Part shown: one piece after another, positions 1 through 8,837 of the stretch | Numbering within the stretch: the stretch's first letter is position 1 | Layout of the letters: each line of letters begins with the position of its first letter | Assembly: GCF_002002735.1 (NCBI RefSeq) | Contig: NZ_MUNY01000063.1 | Span: 1-60,375, forward strand | DNA from: Algoriphagus sp. A40 | GTDB lineage: Bacteria > Bacteroidota > Bacteroidia > Cytophagales > Cyclobacteriaceae | Direction of reading: 5' to 3' | DNA: 60,375 bases | Notes under the pieces: model-generated | Databases searched by the model: none | Seen by the model: only the letters and a program-made list of their open reading frames with translations | What the model was told of the DNA's origin: nothing | Program-made: the position numbers and the translations under genes

Positions 1-233
1 ATTTTAGAATTATAAAAAGAAAAATAAATACCTATTTTTGTTTTTTGAAATTAGAGAAATGAATATTATGCTGCAAAATGAATTTTTTCGAAATATAATT
101 TTGATATTATGAGTTTTTAACTTAGTATTCATGCGTTCTTACTGATTTTCAATTGTTTCTCATTTACCATTTAAACTGCAATTGGAGAACCTTCGGACAG
201 AACAAACAACGATTTCTAAAAAGAGCAAACGCT

Positions 234-851
234 ATGAAACTTGGAATTCTAGGTGGCACGATGCTGGCCAAAACATTGGGAAAAAAATATCTGGAAGCAG
301 GACTTTCGGTTGTTTTTGGTGTAAGAAATGATTTTGACACCGAAAACAGTGACTGGAAAAAGTTAAATCGTCTCCATAATAGAATCTGTCCTTTTGAATC
401 CGCGATCATCCAGTCTGAGTTTATTCTGATCTGCTGCGATAATAAAAATCTGAATGAGATTTGCGTCGCTCTTAAAAATGTGGATTTGGACAACAAAATA
501 ATTATAGACTGCACCAACGCCAATTATGATCAAAAACTTTCCAATACCAATACCCGGCTGATCCACAAAGCCGCGCCTAAAACACCCATTTTCAAGGCTT
601 TTAACAACTTGGGGATAGATTATCCGGGCTCGGATTTTTTGGGAGTGATTAAGGAAACGTACTTCTGCGGGGACAATATTCCTGAAAAAACTCGCGTCAA
701 ACGTCTGATCGAACTGATAGGATTCAGAGCTGTGGATGCCGGAAAAATGGATAATGCACCGCTTTTAGAGGCTTTTTATCATTTGAGCAAGGAAATCAGC
801 TGGAACAAACAGGAACCTTCCAACTACCATTTCAAGCTGGTTTCGGTTTAA
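234..851 (+). CDS. NADP-binding F420-reductase-like oxidoreductase
   Basis: Rossmann-fold protein of 205 residues resembling the NADP oxidoreductase / F420-dependent family. The chain opens with a glycine-rich dinucleotide loop (LGILGGTMLAKTLG, residues 3-16), followed by alternating beta/alpha segments ending in a strand that precedes DCTNA. Family members use the loop to bind NADP; the substrate cannot be read from sequence. I chose the ATG at 234 because the extra upstream residues of the longer frame are low-complexity and precede the Rossmann strand. It stands alone, with no partner gene close by. Fold assignment is fairly secure; the exact reaction is unknown. Confidence 0.7.
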   Translation: MKLGILGGTMLAKTLGKKYLEAGLSVVFGVRNDFDTENSDWKKLNRLHNRICPFESAIIQSEFILICCDNKNLNEICVALKNVDLDNKIIIDCTNANYDQKLSNTNTRLIHKAAPKTPIFKAFNNLGIDYPGSDFLGVIKETYFCGDNIPEKTRVKRLIELIGFRAVDAGKMDNAPLLEAFYHLSKEISWNKQEPSNYHFKLVSV

Positions 852-1249
852 TGCTTTTTAATAGGTGGTGGCCAAGGCTATCACTTTCAGTTGTGGGATT
901 TCTGCAGATCAAATACACGTTTGAATAAAAAACAACCGTGTTTATTTTTTTCGTAAACCCAGCTTTTCTCAAAATTTTATAGGCAAATCGATAGGTCTAT
1001 AAAACCTTTGATCCCCTTCATCGGCCAATTTGAAAGATTATTTCGAAATCCAGAAGATAGAATCCAATTCATTGGACAAATTACAAGCACAATCCACCCG
1101 ACCAAGCGAAAGGAATGCTTATCTTTATTCCGCATTTCAACCTGACTAAACTGGTAAATGCAATTTTGATTTTATGTTATGGGAGAATATCGATCAATCA
1201 CCCTGGTTTTTTCCACCCATAATTTTCAAGCTTCACCACCTATTAAACT
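852..1249. other. Intergenic region without a recognised gene
   Basis: About 400 bases between the oxidoreductase and the glucokinase-like gene. A frame of about 50 codons without an ATG is open around 1000-1150 but matches nothing I recognise. No clear hairpin terminator or promoter was found. It may hold the decayed end of an older gene, but that is only a guess. Confidence 0.5.
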
Positions 1250-1909
1250 ATGAATGTACTGGTAATCGACATTGGAGGGTCTAACATAAAAATTCTCGCA
1301 ACAGGTCAACCTGAACGAATCAAAATCCCCTCTGGAAAAGATTTCACACCGGCTGAGTTGATCCCTTTGGTTAAAGAAGCCGCTAAAGACTGGCACTACG
1401 AAGCCATTTCGATTGGTTTCCCCGGAGTAGTAAAGCACGGAAAAATTATCGCAAATCCGGTAAATATGGGTCTGGGTTGGAAAGACTTTGAATTTGAAGC
1501 CGCATTTGGCTGTCCGGTCAGAATCATCAACGATGCGGCTATGCAAGCCTTGGGAAGTTACCAAGGTGGCAAGTTACTTTTTATGGGTTTCGGAACCGGT
1601 TTGGGCACAGCAATCGTATTTGAGGAACTCATTCTTCCAATGGAAGGTGGACACTTACCCTTTAAACAGGGTACTTTTGAAACACACGTTGGCAATGATG
1701 CCTTAAAAAGGATGGGCAAAAAGAAGTGGAAGGAGATGGTTTACATGACCATTGCCCATTACAGACGCTGTTTTCAGCCGGATCAAATTGTTCTTGGTGG
1801 TGGTAACTCCAAACTTTTGGAAGAAATCCCCGAAGATTGCAGGCTTGGTTCCAACAACAACGCTTTTACTGGAGGCTTCAGACTTTGGGAAAAATCCTAC
1901 AAGTTTTAA
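1250..1909 (+). CDS. ROK-family (polyphosphate-type) glucokinase
   Basis: ROK sugar kinase of 219 residues. The ASKHA phosphate-1 loop is DIGGSNIK (residues 7-14), the family GFPG motif is near 61-64, the substrate/catalytic region is NDAAMQALG near 94-102, and the phosphate-2 loop is GFGTGLGTA near 113-121. The zinc-binding Cys cluster of many ROK repressors is absent, and the short length fits the polyphosphate/ATP glucokinase branch. It lies just upstream of zwf and pgl, so the three genes would take glucose to 6-phosphogluconate. Whether polyphosphate or ATP is the donor is inferred from branch resemblance only. Confidence 0.75.
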   Translation: MNVLVIDIGGSNIKILATGQPERIKIPSGKDFTPAELIPLVKEAAKDWHYEAISIGFPGVVKHGKIIANPVNMGLGWKDFEFEAAFGCPVRIINDAAMQALGSYQGGKLLFMGFGTGLGTAIVFEELILPMEGGHLPFKQGTFETHVGNDALKRMGKKKWKEMVYMTIAHYRRCFQPDQIVLGGGNSKLLEEIPEDCRLGSNNNAFTGGFRLWEKSYKF

Positions 1910-2018
1910 GAAAAGCCGGAAACTAATTTCCTGAATTATGGATTAAGACCAAAAATCTGAATTTTGGTTTTTTCTCCATTTCTGTCATTTTCTATTCTAC
2001 CTATTCACCTTTTCATTC

Positions 2019-3401
2019 ATGAGTCAAGTCAAATCAGATGCTTTGGTTTTTTACGGTGCAACCGGAGATCTGGCCTATAAAAAAATCTTCCCTGCCCTCC
2101 ATATGATGGTCAGACGGGGCCAGTTGGATTGTCCCATTATCGGGGTTGCCCGTGGGGATTATGATCTTGAAAAGCTCCGCGCACGGGCAAAGGAAAGCAT
2201 CGAAAAACATGGACAGTTTGAAGAAGAATCCTATAAAAAATTCTGTAGTCTTCTGGCATTTGTCGGAGGTGATTACACCGATCAGGAGACATTTCGAAGA
2301 ATACACGAAGCCTTGGGTGGAGCAAAAAATCCTACCCACTATCTGGCCATTCCTCCGGTATTATTTCCCACTATTATTGCCCAGTTGGATCAGTCCGGAT
2401 GTGCAAAGGGTGCGAGAATCATTGTGGAGAAACCCTTTGGGCACGACTACGAATCAGCCAAAGCCTTGAACAAGGTTCTTCTTGCTAAATTTTCTGAAAG
2501 TGCCATTTACCGGATTGACCATTACCTTGGCAAAAGACCTGTCAATAACATTGTCTTTTTCCGGTTTGTCAATTCACTCCTTGAGCCGGTTTGGAACAAA
2601 AAATACATTGAAAGTATTCAGATCACTATGGCCGAGGATTTTGGGATCCAAGGCCGGGGCGCTTTTTATGACGTCACAGGTGCGATCCGGGACGTGATCC
2701 AAAACCACCTCTTTCAAATTCTCTGCAACCTTACCATGGAGCCGCCAAAAGCTTTGGACAGTGAATCTATCCGTGATGAAAAAGTAAAAGTTCTGAAGGC
2801 AATCGCTCCACTTCGGGCCCAGGATGTCATTTGCGGACAATACAATGGTTATTTGGGGGAAAAAGCTGTAAAAGAAGGTTCGAAAACGGAAACTTTTGCC
2901 GCAATGAGGCTGCATATTGACTCACCAAGGTGGGAAGGCGTGCCCTTTTACATCAGAGCGGGCAAGAATCTCCCCGTGACTTGTACCGAAATATTGGTCA
3001 GGTTTAAGCATTTGCCTTCTGCCTATTCTTCGATTGCTACCCAACCTAACCATATCAGATTCAGAATCAGCCCTGATGTAAAGATTGCTTTTGGTATGTT
3101 AATTATGGCTCCAGAGGAGGATATGTCCTCGGTGATTTCTGAGGTTCAAGGCAACCCAACTCCATTTCCAAACGAAAAAGAAGCTTACGAGCGTGTATTG
3201 ACTGACGCAATGGCCGGTGACCCGACGCATTTTGCCCGACAGGATTATGTGGAGGAAGCTTGGAAAATTGTGGATGACTACCTTTCATCAGATCATCCAG
3301 TCTATTCCTATGATGCCAAAACCTGGGGCCCGGAAATTGTGGATGAACAAATCCTTCCTTTGGGAGGCTGGGCCAATCCCATAGTAACAAAAAACAAATA
3401 A
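2019..3401 (+). CDS. zwf: Glucose-6-phosphate 1-dehydrogenase
   Basis: Cytosolic first enzyme of the oxidative pentose phosphate route; it oxidises glucose-6-phosphate to 6-phosphogluconolactone with NAD(P)+. The N-terminal dinucleotide loop reads GATGDLAYKK (residues 13-22), and the active-site signature RIDHYLGK lies near residues 167-174. Later family blocks such as VPFYIRAGKNLP are present. At 460 residues it is slightly shorter than the usual 480-500. Its stop codon is immediately followed by the ATG of pgl with no spacer, so the two are probably co-translated. No gnd gene is present in the window, so the fate of 6-phosphogluconate is not shown here. Confidence 0.95.
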   Translation: MSQVKSDALVFYGATGDLAYKKIFPALHMMVRRGQLDCPIIGVARGDYDLEKLRARAKESIEKHGQFEEESYKKFCSLLAFVGGDYTDQETFRRIHEALGGAKNPTHYLAIPPVLFPTIIAQLDQSGCAKGARIIVEKPFGHDYESAKALNKVLLAKFSESAIYRIDHYLGKRPVNNIVFFRFVNSLLEPVWNKKYIESIQITMAEDFGIQGRGAFYDVTGAIRDVIQNHLFQILCNLTMEPPKALDSESIRDEKVKVLKAIAPLRAQDVICGQYNGYLGEKAVKEGSKTETFAAMRLHIDSPRWEGVPFYIRAGKNLPVTCTEILVRFKHLPSAYSSIATQPNHIRFRISPDVKIAFGMLIMAPEEDMSSVISEVQGNPTPFPNEKEAYERVLTDAMAGDPTHFARQDYVEEAWKIVDDYLSSDHPVYSYDAKTWGPEIVDEQILPLGGWANPIVTKNK

Positions 3402-4094
3402 ATGGAAATCAGAACATTTCAGTCTGCCAATGAGGTAGCTAAAGAAGCAGCTAATTACATAGCAGATAGAATTAGGGAAAACTTGACGAAAAAAGGCTTT
3501 TTCACCATGGCGATAAGCGGTGGCCGTACGCCCTGGGAAATGATTAAAGAACTGGCAAATGAGGATTTGGAATGGGAAAAAGTCTTCCTCTTTCAAGTGG
3601 ATGAGCGTGTTGCTCCAGACGGTCATGCTGATAGAAACCTAACCCAGCTGTTCAATACAATCCAGGATACCAAGCTGATGACCCGGTTGAATATTTTCCC
3701 GATGCATGTCATTGCTGAGGATTTGGACCAAGCCTGTCAAGACTATGCTGACAACATCCAAAGAATCACCGAAACAGGAAAACTGGATTTGGTACATTTG
3801 GGCATGGGGAGCGATGGACATACAGCTTCTCTTATTCCGGGAGATGAAGTTTTGGAAATACTTGACAAGAATGTAGCCTTGACGGGAAATCCATATCAGG
3901 GCCGTCAGAGAATGACACTTACTTACCCCTTAATAAATGACGCTGAAAAAATCCTTTGGGTAGTTACCGGGGAAGAAAAAGCAGAAATGCTGGAAAGGCT
4001 ACTCCTGAAGGATACCTCCATCCCAGCAGGTAAAATCAACCAAACCCATGCGATTCTTCTTACAGAAGAAAGCGCAGCAGTTAAGATTTGTTGA
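3402..4094 (+). CDS. pgl: 6-phosphogluconolactonase
   Basis: Hydrolyses 6-phosphogluconolactone made by Zwf. The protein is 230 residues, the usual size for the NagB-like DevB/Pgl family. Family motifs visible are AISGGRTPWEM (near 40-50), FQVDERVAP (near 65-73) and the LGMGSDGHTASL block (near 137-148) that carries the catalytic His. The start codon abuts the zwf stop. A strong hairpin terminator at 4131-4164 closes the unit. Confidence 0.93.
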   Translation: MEIRTFQSANEVAKEAANYIADRIRENLTKKGFFTMAISGGRTPWEMIKELANEDLEWEKVFLFQVDERVAPDGHADRNLTQLFNTIQDTKLMTRLNIFPMHVIAEDLDQACQDYADNIQRITETGKLDLVHLGMGSDGHTASLIPGDEVLEILDKNVALTGNPYQGRQRMTLTYPLINDAEKILWVVTGEEKAEMLERLLLKDTSIPAGKINQTHAILLTEESAAVKIC

Positions 4095-4130
4095 AAAACA
4101 TTGGTAGTAAGAATGATTCATATAGCAAAT

Positions 4131-4164
4131 CACCTGTCAGATTTCAAAACTGACAGGTGTTTTT
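4131..4164 (+). terminator. Rho-independent terminator after pgl
   Basis: A perfect 10-bp stem (CACCTGTCAG / CTGACAGGTG) encloses a 9-base loop and is followed directly by a T run. It lies 36 bases after the pgl stop and ends the zwf-pgl transcript. Confidence 0.88.
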
Positions 4165-4266
4165 CGTTCAGGTCATGGGAGGTCAAAACGATTCAATTTT
4201 GTTTTGTCCTGTAAAAAACAAAAAAATATTTTCTCTCCTTCTTCCCTCCTCAAAATCGCGATACAT

Positions 4267-4274
4267 TATTTTCG
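4267..4274 (+). promoter_or_regulatory. Putative -7 promoter box for the malonate operon
   Basis: TATTTTCG matches the Bacteroidota -7 pattern TAnnTTnG, 81 bases before the ATG at 4356. A convincing -33 TTG was not found at the usual spacing, so this is a motif match only. Confidence 0.35.
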
Positions 4275-4355
4275 AAGAATACCCTCGAATTCAAATCGGT
4301 GGAGAACGGATAAATCCTCGGCTTTAGTAAATTCCTCGAAAAATTGACCCTTTCT

Positions 4356-5846
4356 ATGCTCTCTCTTTTTCAGCAAGCCCTCCAAAATCCTTCAAAAATT
4401 GCCCTAGTCGATCAAAGTAAGTCCTATTCTTTTGGATCCTTGACTGAAAAAGCCAAATACATTGCGTCTTGTCTACTTCAGGAGAAGGCGGATTTAAGGG
4501 AAGCCAGGGTTGCTTACATGGTTTCTCCAGGATTTGACTACGTGTCAGTGCAGTGGGGAATCTGGATGGCTGGGGGGATTGCTGTGCCGCTTTGCATCAC
4601 CTATCCTCTTCCCTCTCTCCAGTATGTCATGGAAGATACCGGAGCCGAAATACTTCTTACGGGCCCCGAATACGAGGAACTTTTGGCCCCGTTTTCAGGG
4701 GATTCCCGCATCCGATTTATTCGGCTTTCCGACGGAATTCCGGATAATATCTCCGATCTGCCCATCATCCATCCGGATCGGGGAGCCATGATTCTCTACA
4801 CTTCCGGCACTACGAGTTTGCCCAAGGGCGTAATGACCACTCATGGTACTATTGAAGCTCAAATCAGTACCCTGATTGACGCATGGAAATGGACAGCTGA
4901 GGACTACACCCTTTGTCTCCTGCCTCTTCACCATGTCCACGGAATCATCAATGTGGTTTCTTGCGCGCTTTGGGCAGGTGCCACGGTCGAATTTATCCAT
5001 CCATTTGATGCCAAGCAGGTTTTTGGAATTTTCCTGAAAGGGAAAGTCAATGTTTTTATGGCCGTTCCGACCATCTATTTCAAATTGATCGCCCAGTTTG
5101 AATCAGAGTCAGAAGAGAGAAAGTCAGCCATTTCCGCCCAGTTTGGTCAGTTCAGATTGATGGTTTCCGGCTCAGCTGCTCTGCCTGTTTCAGTCATGGA
5201 AAAATGGCAACAGCTCTCCGGACACTACCTGCTGGAGCGGTACGGCATGACTGAAATCGGTATGGCGATCAGCAATCCTTATGAAGGTGAGCGAAAAGCA
5301 GGCTACATCGGCAAACCCCTGCCGGGAGTTCAGATTCGCTTGGTGGATGAAAACCAACAGGAGGTTCCAGCGGGAGAACCTGGCGAAATTCAGGTAAAAG
5401 GGCCGTCTGTTTTTAAAGAATATTGGGGAAAGACTGAGGCAACCCAGAAATCCTTCACGGCCGATGGTTGGTTTATGACCGGAGATATTGCAGTAGTCGA
5501 GGAAGGGTATTTCAAGATTCTGGGTAGAGATTCAGTCGACATTATCAAGTCCGGCGGATACAAAATCTCCGCGCTCGAAATCGAAGAGGTTCTTAGAAAA
5601 CATCCTGAAATCAAAGATTGCGGGGTTGTCGGTCTTCCCGATGAGGAATGGGGAGAACTGGTCGCTGCGGCAATTATTTCCTCAAAAAAACTGGCTGACA
5701 AAGACTTAAATGCTTGGATAAGAGAACGGATGCCTGCTTATAAAACACCCAGAAAGTACCTTTTTCTGGATGAGCTTCCCCGAAACGCAATGGGCAAAGT
5801 AGTGAAGAATGATTTGAAAAAACTTTTCCCAACTACCGAAAAATGA
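4356..5846 (+). CDS. matB: Malonyl-CoA synthetase-like acyl-CoA ligase
   Basis: ANL-superfamily acyl-CoA synthetase of 496 residues. The AMP-binding P-loop is LYTSGTTSLPKGV (around residues 147-159). The A5 motif RYGMTEIGMAISNP followed by GYIGKPLPGV is characteristic of the MatB/ACSF3 malonyl-CoA synthetase branch. The hinge region GRDSVDIIKSGGYKIS and the C-terminal catalytic Lys in NAMGKVVK are present. Malonate activation is strongly supported by the next two genes, madL (overlapping by 4 bases) and madM, which encode a malonate importer. I chose the ATG at 4356 over a TTG four codons upstream. No malonyl-CoA decarboxylase is nearby. Confidence 0.85.
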   Translation: MLSLFQQALQNPSKIALVDQSKSYSFGSLTEKAKYIASCLLQEKADLREARVAYMVSPGFDYVSVQWGIWMAGGIAVPLCITYPLPSLQYVMEDTGAEILLTGPEYEELLAPFSGDSRIRFIRLSDGIPDNISDLPIIHPDRGAMILYTSGTTSLPKGVMTTHGTIEAQISTLIDAWKWTAEDYTLCLLPLHHVHGIINVVSCALWAGATVEFIHPFDAKQVFGIFLKGKVNVFMAVPTIYFKLIAQFESESEERKSAISAQFGQFRLMVSGSAALPVSVMEKWQQLSGHYLLERYGMTEIGMAISNPYEGERKAGYIGKPLPGVQIRLVDENQQEVPAGEPGEIQVKGPSVFKEYWGKTEATQKSFTADGWFMTGDIAVVEEGYFKILGRDSVDIIKSGGYKISALEIEEVLRKHPEIKDCGVVGLPDEEWGELVAAAIISSKKLADKDLNAWIRERMPAYKTPRKYLFLDELPRNAMGKVVKNDLKKLFPTTEK

Positions 5847-6199
5847 TCCAAGGACTAGCGATTCTATCCGCCTCTTTTATTCTGGGAATGTGGACCGGTG
5901 AACTGCTGGGAACCTTGCTTGGAATCAAAGCCAACGTCGGCGGTGTCGGTTTTGCAATGATATTCCTGATTTTGGCCAAAGAATTTTTGACAAGAAAAGG
6001 CTGGTGGAAAAGTGAATTCGAATTCGGCATCGAATTTTGGAACAAGCTCTACATCCCAGTGGTCATTGCGATGGCAGCCAGCCTGAATGTCAAAGCGGCT
6101 ATTTCATCAGGCACCCTCGCGATTTTTGCAGGAATCTTGCCTGTACTGCTTGCTTTTTGCGTATTTCACTACCTCGTCAAATCCTTCAAGGCAGCCTGA
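5843..6199 (+). CDS. madL: Malonate transporter subunit MadL
   Basis: Small integral membrane protein of 118 residues with about four hydrophobic segments. Sequence and size match MadL, the small subunit of the Na+:malonate symporter known from Malonomonas rubra. Its ATG overlaps the matB stop by 4 bases (ATGA), and madM begins one base after its stop, showing translational coupling. MadL and MadM act together in the inner membrane. Confidence 0.88.
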   Translation: MIQGLAILSASFILGMWTGELLGTLLGIKANVGGVGFAMIFLILAKEFLTRKGWWKSEFEFGIEFWNKLYIPVVIAMAASLNVKAAISSGTLAIFAGILPVLLAFCVFHYLVKSFKAA

Positions 6200-6200
6200 A

Positions 6201-6959
6201 ATGGAGGAATTACACAAAATCATCGACAAAAACGGGCTGATCGTCGCCTTTATTCTGGTCGGTCTGCTCACTTGGTTGACCGACCTCTTTTCCAAAAAAG
6301 TCCTGAACTCCAAGATCCCAGGTTCTGCACTGGCGATCTTTCTGGCCTTGGTTTTTGGTTATTTGGGAGGTGTATTTGGCAATGGTGAGCATGGCCTTGC
6401 CGATTTAGGTTTATTCAAAGGGTTGGCCACGCTGGGAGGTTCCATGTTTCGGGATTTTGCCATAGTCGCCACGGCGATCGGAGCAAGTTTTCTCCTGATC
6501 CGAAAAAGTGGCTTATTGGGTTTGATCTCCCTGGTTTTGGGAGTTGTCGTCTTCTTTTTGGCAGGAGTTGTCTTGGCTTGGGCTTGGGGATATCGGGATG
6601 CTGTCAGCCTATGCACCATCGGTGCCGGGGCCTGCACTTATATCGTTGGTCCTGTGACTGGTGGCGCTATCGGTGCAAGTTCGGAAGTGATTGCACTGAG
6701 CATAGGGACGGGCGTAGTGAAAACCATCACGGTCACGATCCTCACTCCTATTTTGGCTAAAAAAATCGGTCTCAACAATCCATCGGCAGCCATGGCTTTT
6801 GGGGGAATCATGGGAACTTCCAGCGGTGTGGCTGCAGGACTTGCAGCCACCGATCCCAAACTGGTGCCTTACGGCGCTGTCACGGCTACTTTCTATACCG
6901 GATTGGGATGCCTCGTTTGCCCTTCCCTATTTTATCTTTTGCTCGATTGGGTGCTTTGA
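6201..6959 (+). CDS. madM: Malonate transporter subunit MadM
   Basis: Large subunit of the malonate transporter, 252 residues with many hydrophobic helices. Glycine-rich stretches such as GAGACTYIVGPVTGGAIG and GGIMGTSSGVAAG fit the MadM family. The frame is open further upstream, but the ATG at 6201 was chosen because it follows madL by one base and gives the family length. It completes the matB-madL-madM operon: import of malonate and conversion to malonyl-CoA. Confidence 0.88.
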   Translation: MEELHKIIDKNGLIVAFILVGLLTWLTDLFSKKVLNSKIPGSALAIFLALVFGYLGGVFGNGEHGLADLGLFKGLATLGGSMFRDFAIVATAIGASFLLIRKSGLLGLISLVLGVVVFFLAGVVLAWAWGYRDAVSLCTIGAGACTYIVGPVTGGAIGASSEVIALSIGTGVVKTITVTILTPILAKKIGLNNPSAAMAFGGIMGTSSGVAAGLAATDPKLVPYGAVTATFYTGLGCLVCPSLFYLLLDWVL

Positions 6960-6971
6960 TCCTGACCCTTT

Positions 6972-6979
6972 TAAGTTTG
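6972..6979 (+). promoter_or_regulatory. Putative promoter of the HMA-AraC regulator
   Basis: TAAGTTTG matches the Bacteroidota -7 box TAnnTTTG. A TTG at 6947-6949 lies 22 bases upstream as a possible -33 element. It suggests the regulator gene is transcribed separately from madM. Motif match only. Confidence 0.42.
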
Positions 6980-7026
6980 TCTGAACCCTTTTTTGAAATT
7001 TAACCTTTGAGAATAAAGCTCCTTTC

Positions 7027-7587
7027 ATGGAAATCCTGATCAAGAATATGGTTTGTCCCCGCTGCATCGAAGCGGTAAAAGAGTCCCTGGAAGATTCAAA
7101 AGTCGCTTATGACAGTATATCATTGGGGAAAGTCTCATTACTTTCCGATTTGACCCCTGATCAAAAAAACATGCTAACCCATTCACTCGAATCCAAAGGA
7201 TTTGAACTCCTGGAATCCCGAACCTCCGCTCTGATTTCCCAGATCAAATCCCTGATCATCGAGCAGATTCACCACTCAGAGGAGAGCTTGGGAGAAAACT
7301 TCTCCACTTTTTTGGCTGAAAAACTGAACCACGAATACACCTCGCTGAGCCGCTTGTTTTCTCAGGTTGAGGGGATCACCATCGAAAAATTCATCACGCG
7401 GCAAAAGATCGAGCGGGTCAAAGAACTCCTTTTTTACGACCAATTGAGCCTGAGCGAAATCGCCTTCAAACTCAACTACAGCAGCGTGGCCTACCTCTCC
7501 GCCCAGTTCAAAAAGGAGACAGGTATGACACCCAGTGAATTCAAGAAAAACGGGCAGGCAAAGCGGATAAGTTTGGATGGGATTTGA
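7027..7587 (+). CDS. HMA-like / AraC-type transcriptional regulator
   Basis: Protein of 186 residues with two visible parts. The N-terminus (about 1-65) has the length and pattern of a heavy-metal-associated domain and carries a metal-site signature MVCPRC (residues 8-13, Cys10 and Cys13). The C-terminus (about 85-180) is an AraC-type double helix-turn-helix, with LSEIAFKLNYSSVAYLSAQF and the closing GMTPSEFK. HMA-AraC proteins are common in Bacteroidota; a thiol pair of this kind binds Cu(I) in HMA domains. I infer a copper-responsive regulator of the nearby copper genes, although it sits 68 bases after madM and 2.1 kb before the ATPase. Regulation of the malonate operon cannot be excluded. 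Confidence 0.78.
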   Translation: MEILIKNMVCPRCIEAVKESLEDSKVAYDSISLGKVSLLSDLTPDQKNMLTHSLESKGFELLESRTSALISQIKSLIIEQIHHSEESLGENFSTFLAEKLNHEYTSLSRLFSQVEGITIEKFITRQKIERVKELLFYDQLSLSEIAFKLNYSSVAYLSAQFKKETGMTPSEFKKNGQAKRISLDGI

Positions 7588-7846
7588 TTTTTCAAATACC
7601 TCAATCGGAATCGTCCCAAGCAAAAGTTAGACTCCTCCCTCCCAAAAAGATAATCCCCGGATTAATAGAAATAATTTTCTTTCTCAGCCCTCCCCGCGTG
7701 TCACTATAAACCAAATTCATAATTTGGCATACCAAGACCCCGGAAATAGTGGACATTAACGATTTAGACGCATGTAAAATTTATAGTTCGTATATAAAAA
7801 GTAGAGGGAGAAATATTTTAAAACAATAGAAATTGACTAGGAATCA

Positions 7847-8662
7847 ATGAAACAAATTTGGCTAACATATTCATGGAAAGACAACGAGGACCATGATGTA
7901 GACTTCATTGCTCAGGAAATTGAAAAAACTGGAATTAAAGTTAATCTTGATCGGTGGACAATAGTTGCTGGAAAAAGGCTTTGGGAACAGATTGAAAAAT
8001 TTATCGTTGACCAAAACCACTGTGACGGATGGATTTTTTATATAACTCAAAACAGTTTAGGAAGCGAACCATGTAAGGAAGAGTTTGCCTATGCTCTAGA
8101 CAGAGCGCTAAATAGTAGAGAAAATTCATTTCCGATTATTGGACTTGCACAAACAAATATTGACAAGTCAATATTACCAGCAGCAATTAAAACTAGGTTG
8201 TATGTTTCAATGACGGATGAAGATTGGAAAGATCGAATTCTGTCTTCTATTGAAAACAGAGCACCAAACATTCAAAGACCAGTTGTTCAACCATATACAC
8301 TTGACTTTCATCAATTCTCTCCTCCAGGCATTAATGAGATCTGGAATATTATTGAGATTCGTCCTCGTGCAGGATCATGGACTCCATCATTTGCAGGAAT
8401 TTTGCAAAAAGAAAAAAATTTATTAAAGCCTTTTATTAAGTATGGACCAAGAGGGGTGTATAATCAAGGGACTGCATTATACTATCCTGGGGAAAGTGAA
8501 AGCACAGATGGGAAATTTTGGTTAATGTACGCTAATAATGAAGTTACGACTTCAATGAGCTTGTATCTCGTTTGCAAAAGCGCTAATTGGCCGACAACCA
8601 TTTGTTTTGGAGTTAACAATAACCAGCCACAATTCTTGGTAGAAAATATTGGAACTAAATAG
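7847..8662 (+). CDS. TIR-domain protein of unknown function
   Basis: Protein of 271 residues. The first ~135 residues look like a bacterial TIR/SEFIR domain: an opening strand with TYSWKDNE, a GIKVNLDRW strand, GKRLWEQIEKFI, then YITQNSLGSEPCKEEF, where Glu78/Glu79 would correspond to the conserved Glu of TIR NADases. The C-terminal ~130 residues (from DFHQFSPPGINEIW onward) match nothing I recognise and lack obvious membrane segments. TIR proteins of bacteria often act in antiphage defence by consuming NAD+ or as effectors. Base composition is clearly more AT-rich than in the flanking genes, suggesting acquisition. No sensor partner gene is adjacent. Confidence 0.7.
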   Translation: MKQIWLTYSWKDNEDHDVDFIAQEIEKTGIKVNLDRWTIVAGKRLWEQIEKFIVDQNHCDGWIFYITQNSLGSEPCKEEFAYALDRALNSRENSFPIIGLAQTNIDKSILPAAIKTRLYVSMTDEDWKDRILSSIENRAPNIQRPVVQPYTLDFHQFSPPGINEIWNIIEIRPRAGSWTPSFAGILQKEKNLLKPFIKYGPRGVYNQGTALYYPGESESTDGKFWLMYANNEVTTSMSLYLVCKSANWPTTICFGVNNNQPQFLVENIGTK

Positions 8663-8837
8663 TTCCCGATAGAGTATAAATTCCCCTCTTGGGTGTAGTT
8701 TGACATTAAACTAGGCGTAGTTTGTGCCTACGTCTTCCTATCACGAATTCGCAGTTCGCCCATTTCGGTTGTCGAGCTTTTTACTGAGCAAGCCCTTCTC
8801 GGTGAGAAAAACCACAAAATCTTATTGATCTCCCAGT

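Noticed and set aside
1000..1160. Open stretch of about 50 codons resembling a gene remnant
   Set aside because: No ATG, no recognisable similarity and short length; kept only as an intergenic note.
7711..7727. Small inverted repeat CCAAATT-CAT-AATTTGG upstream of the TIR gene
   Set aside because: AT-rich seven-base arms are easily found by chance here and there is no link to a regulator.
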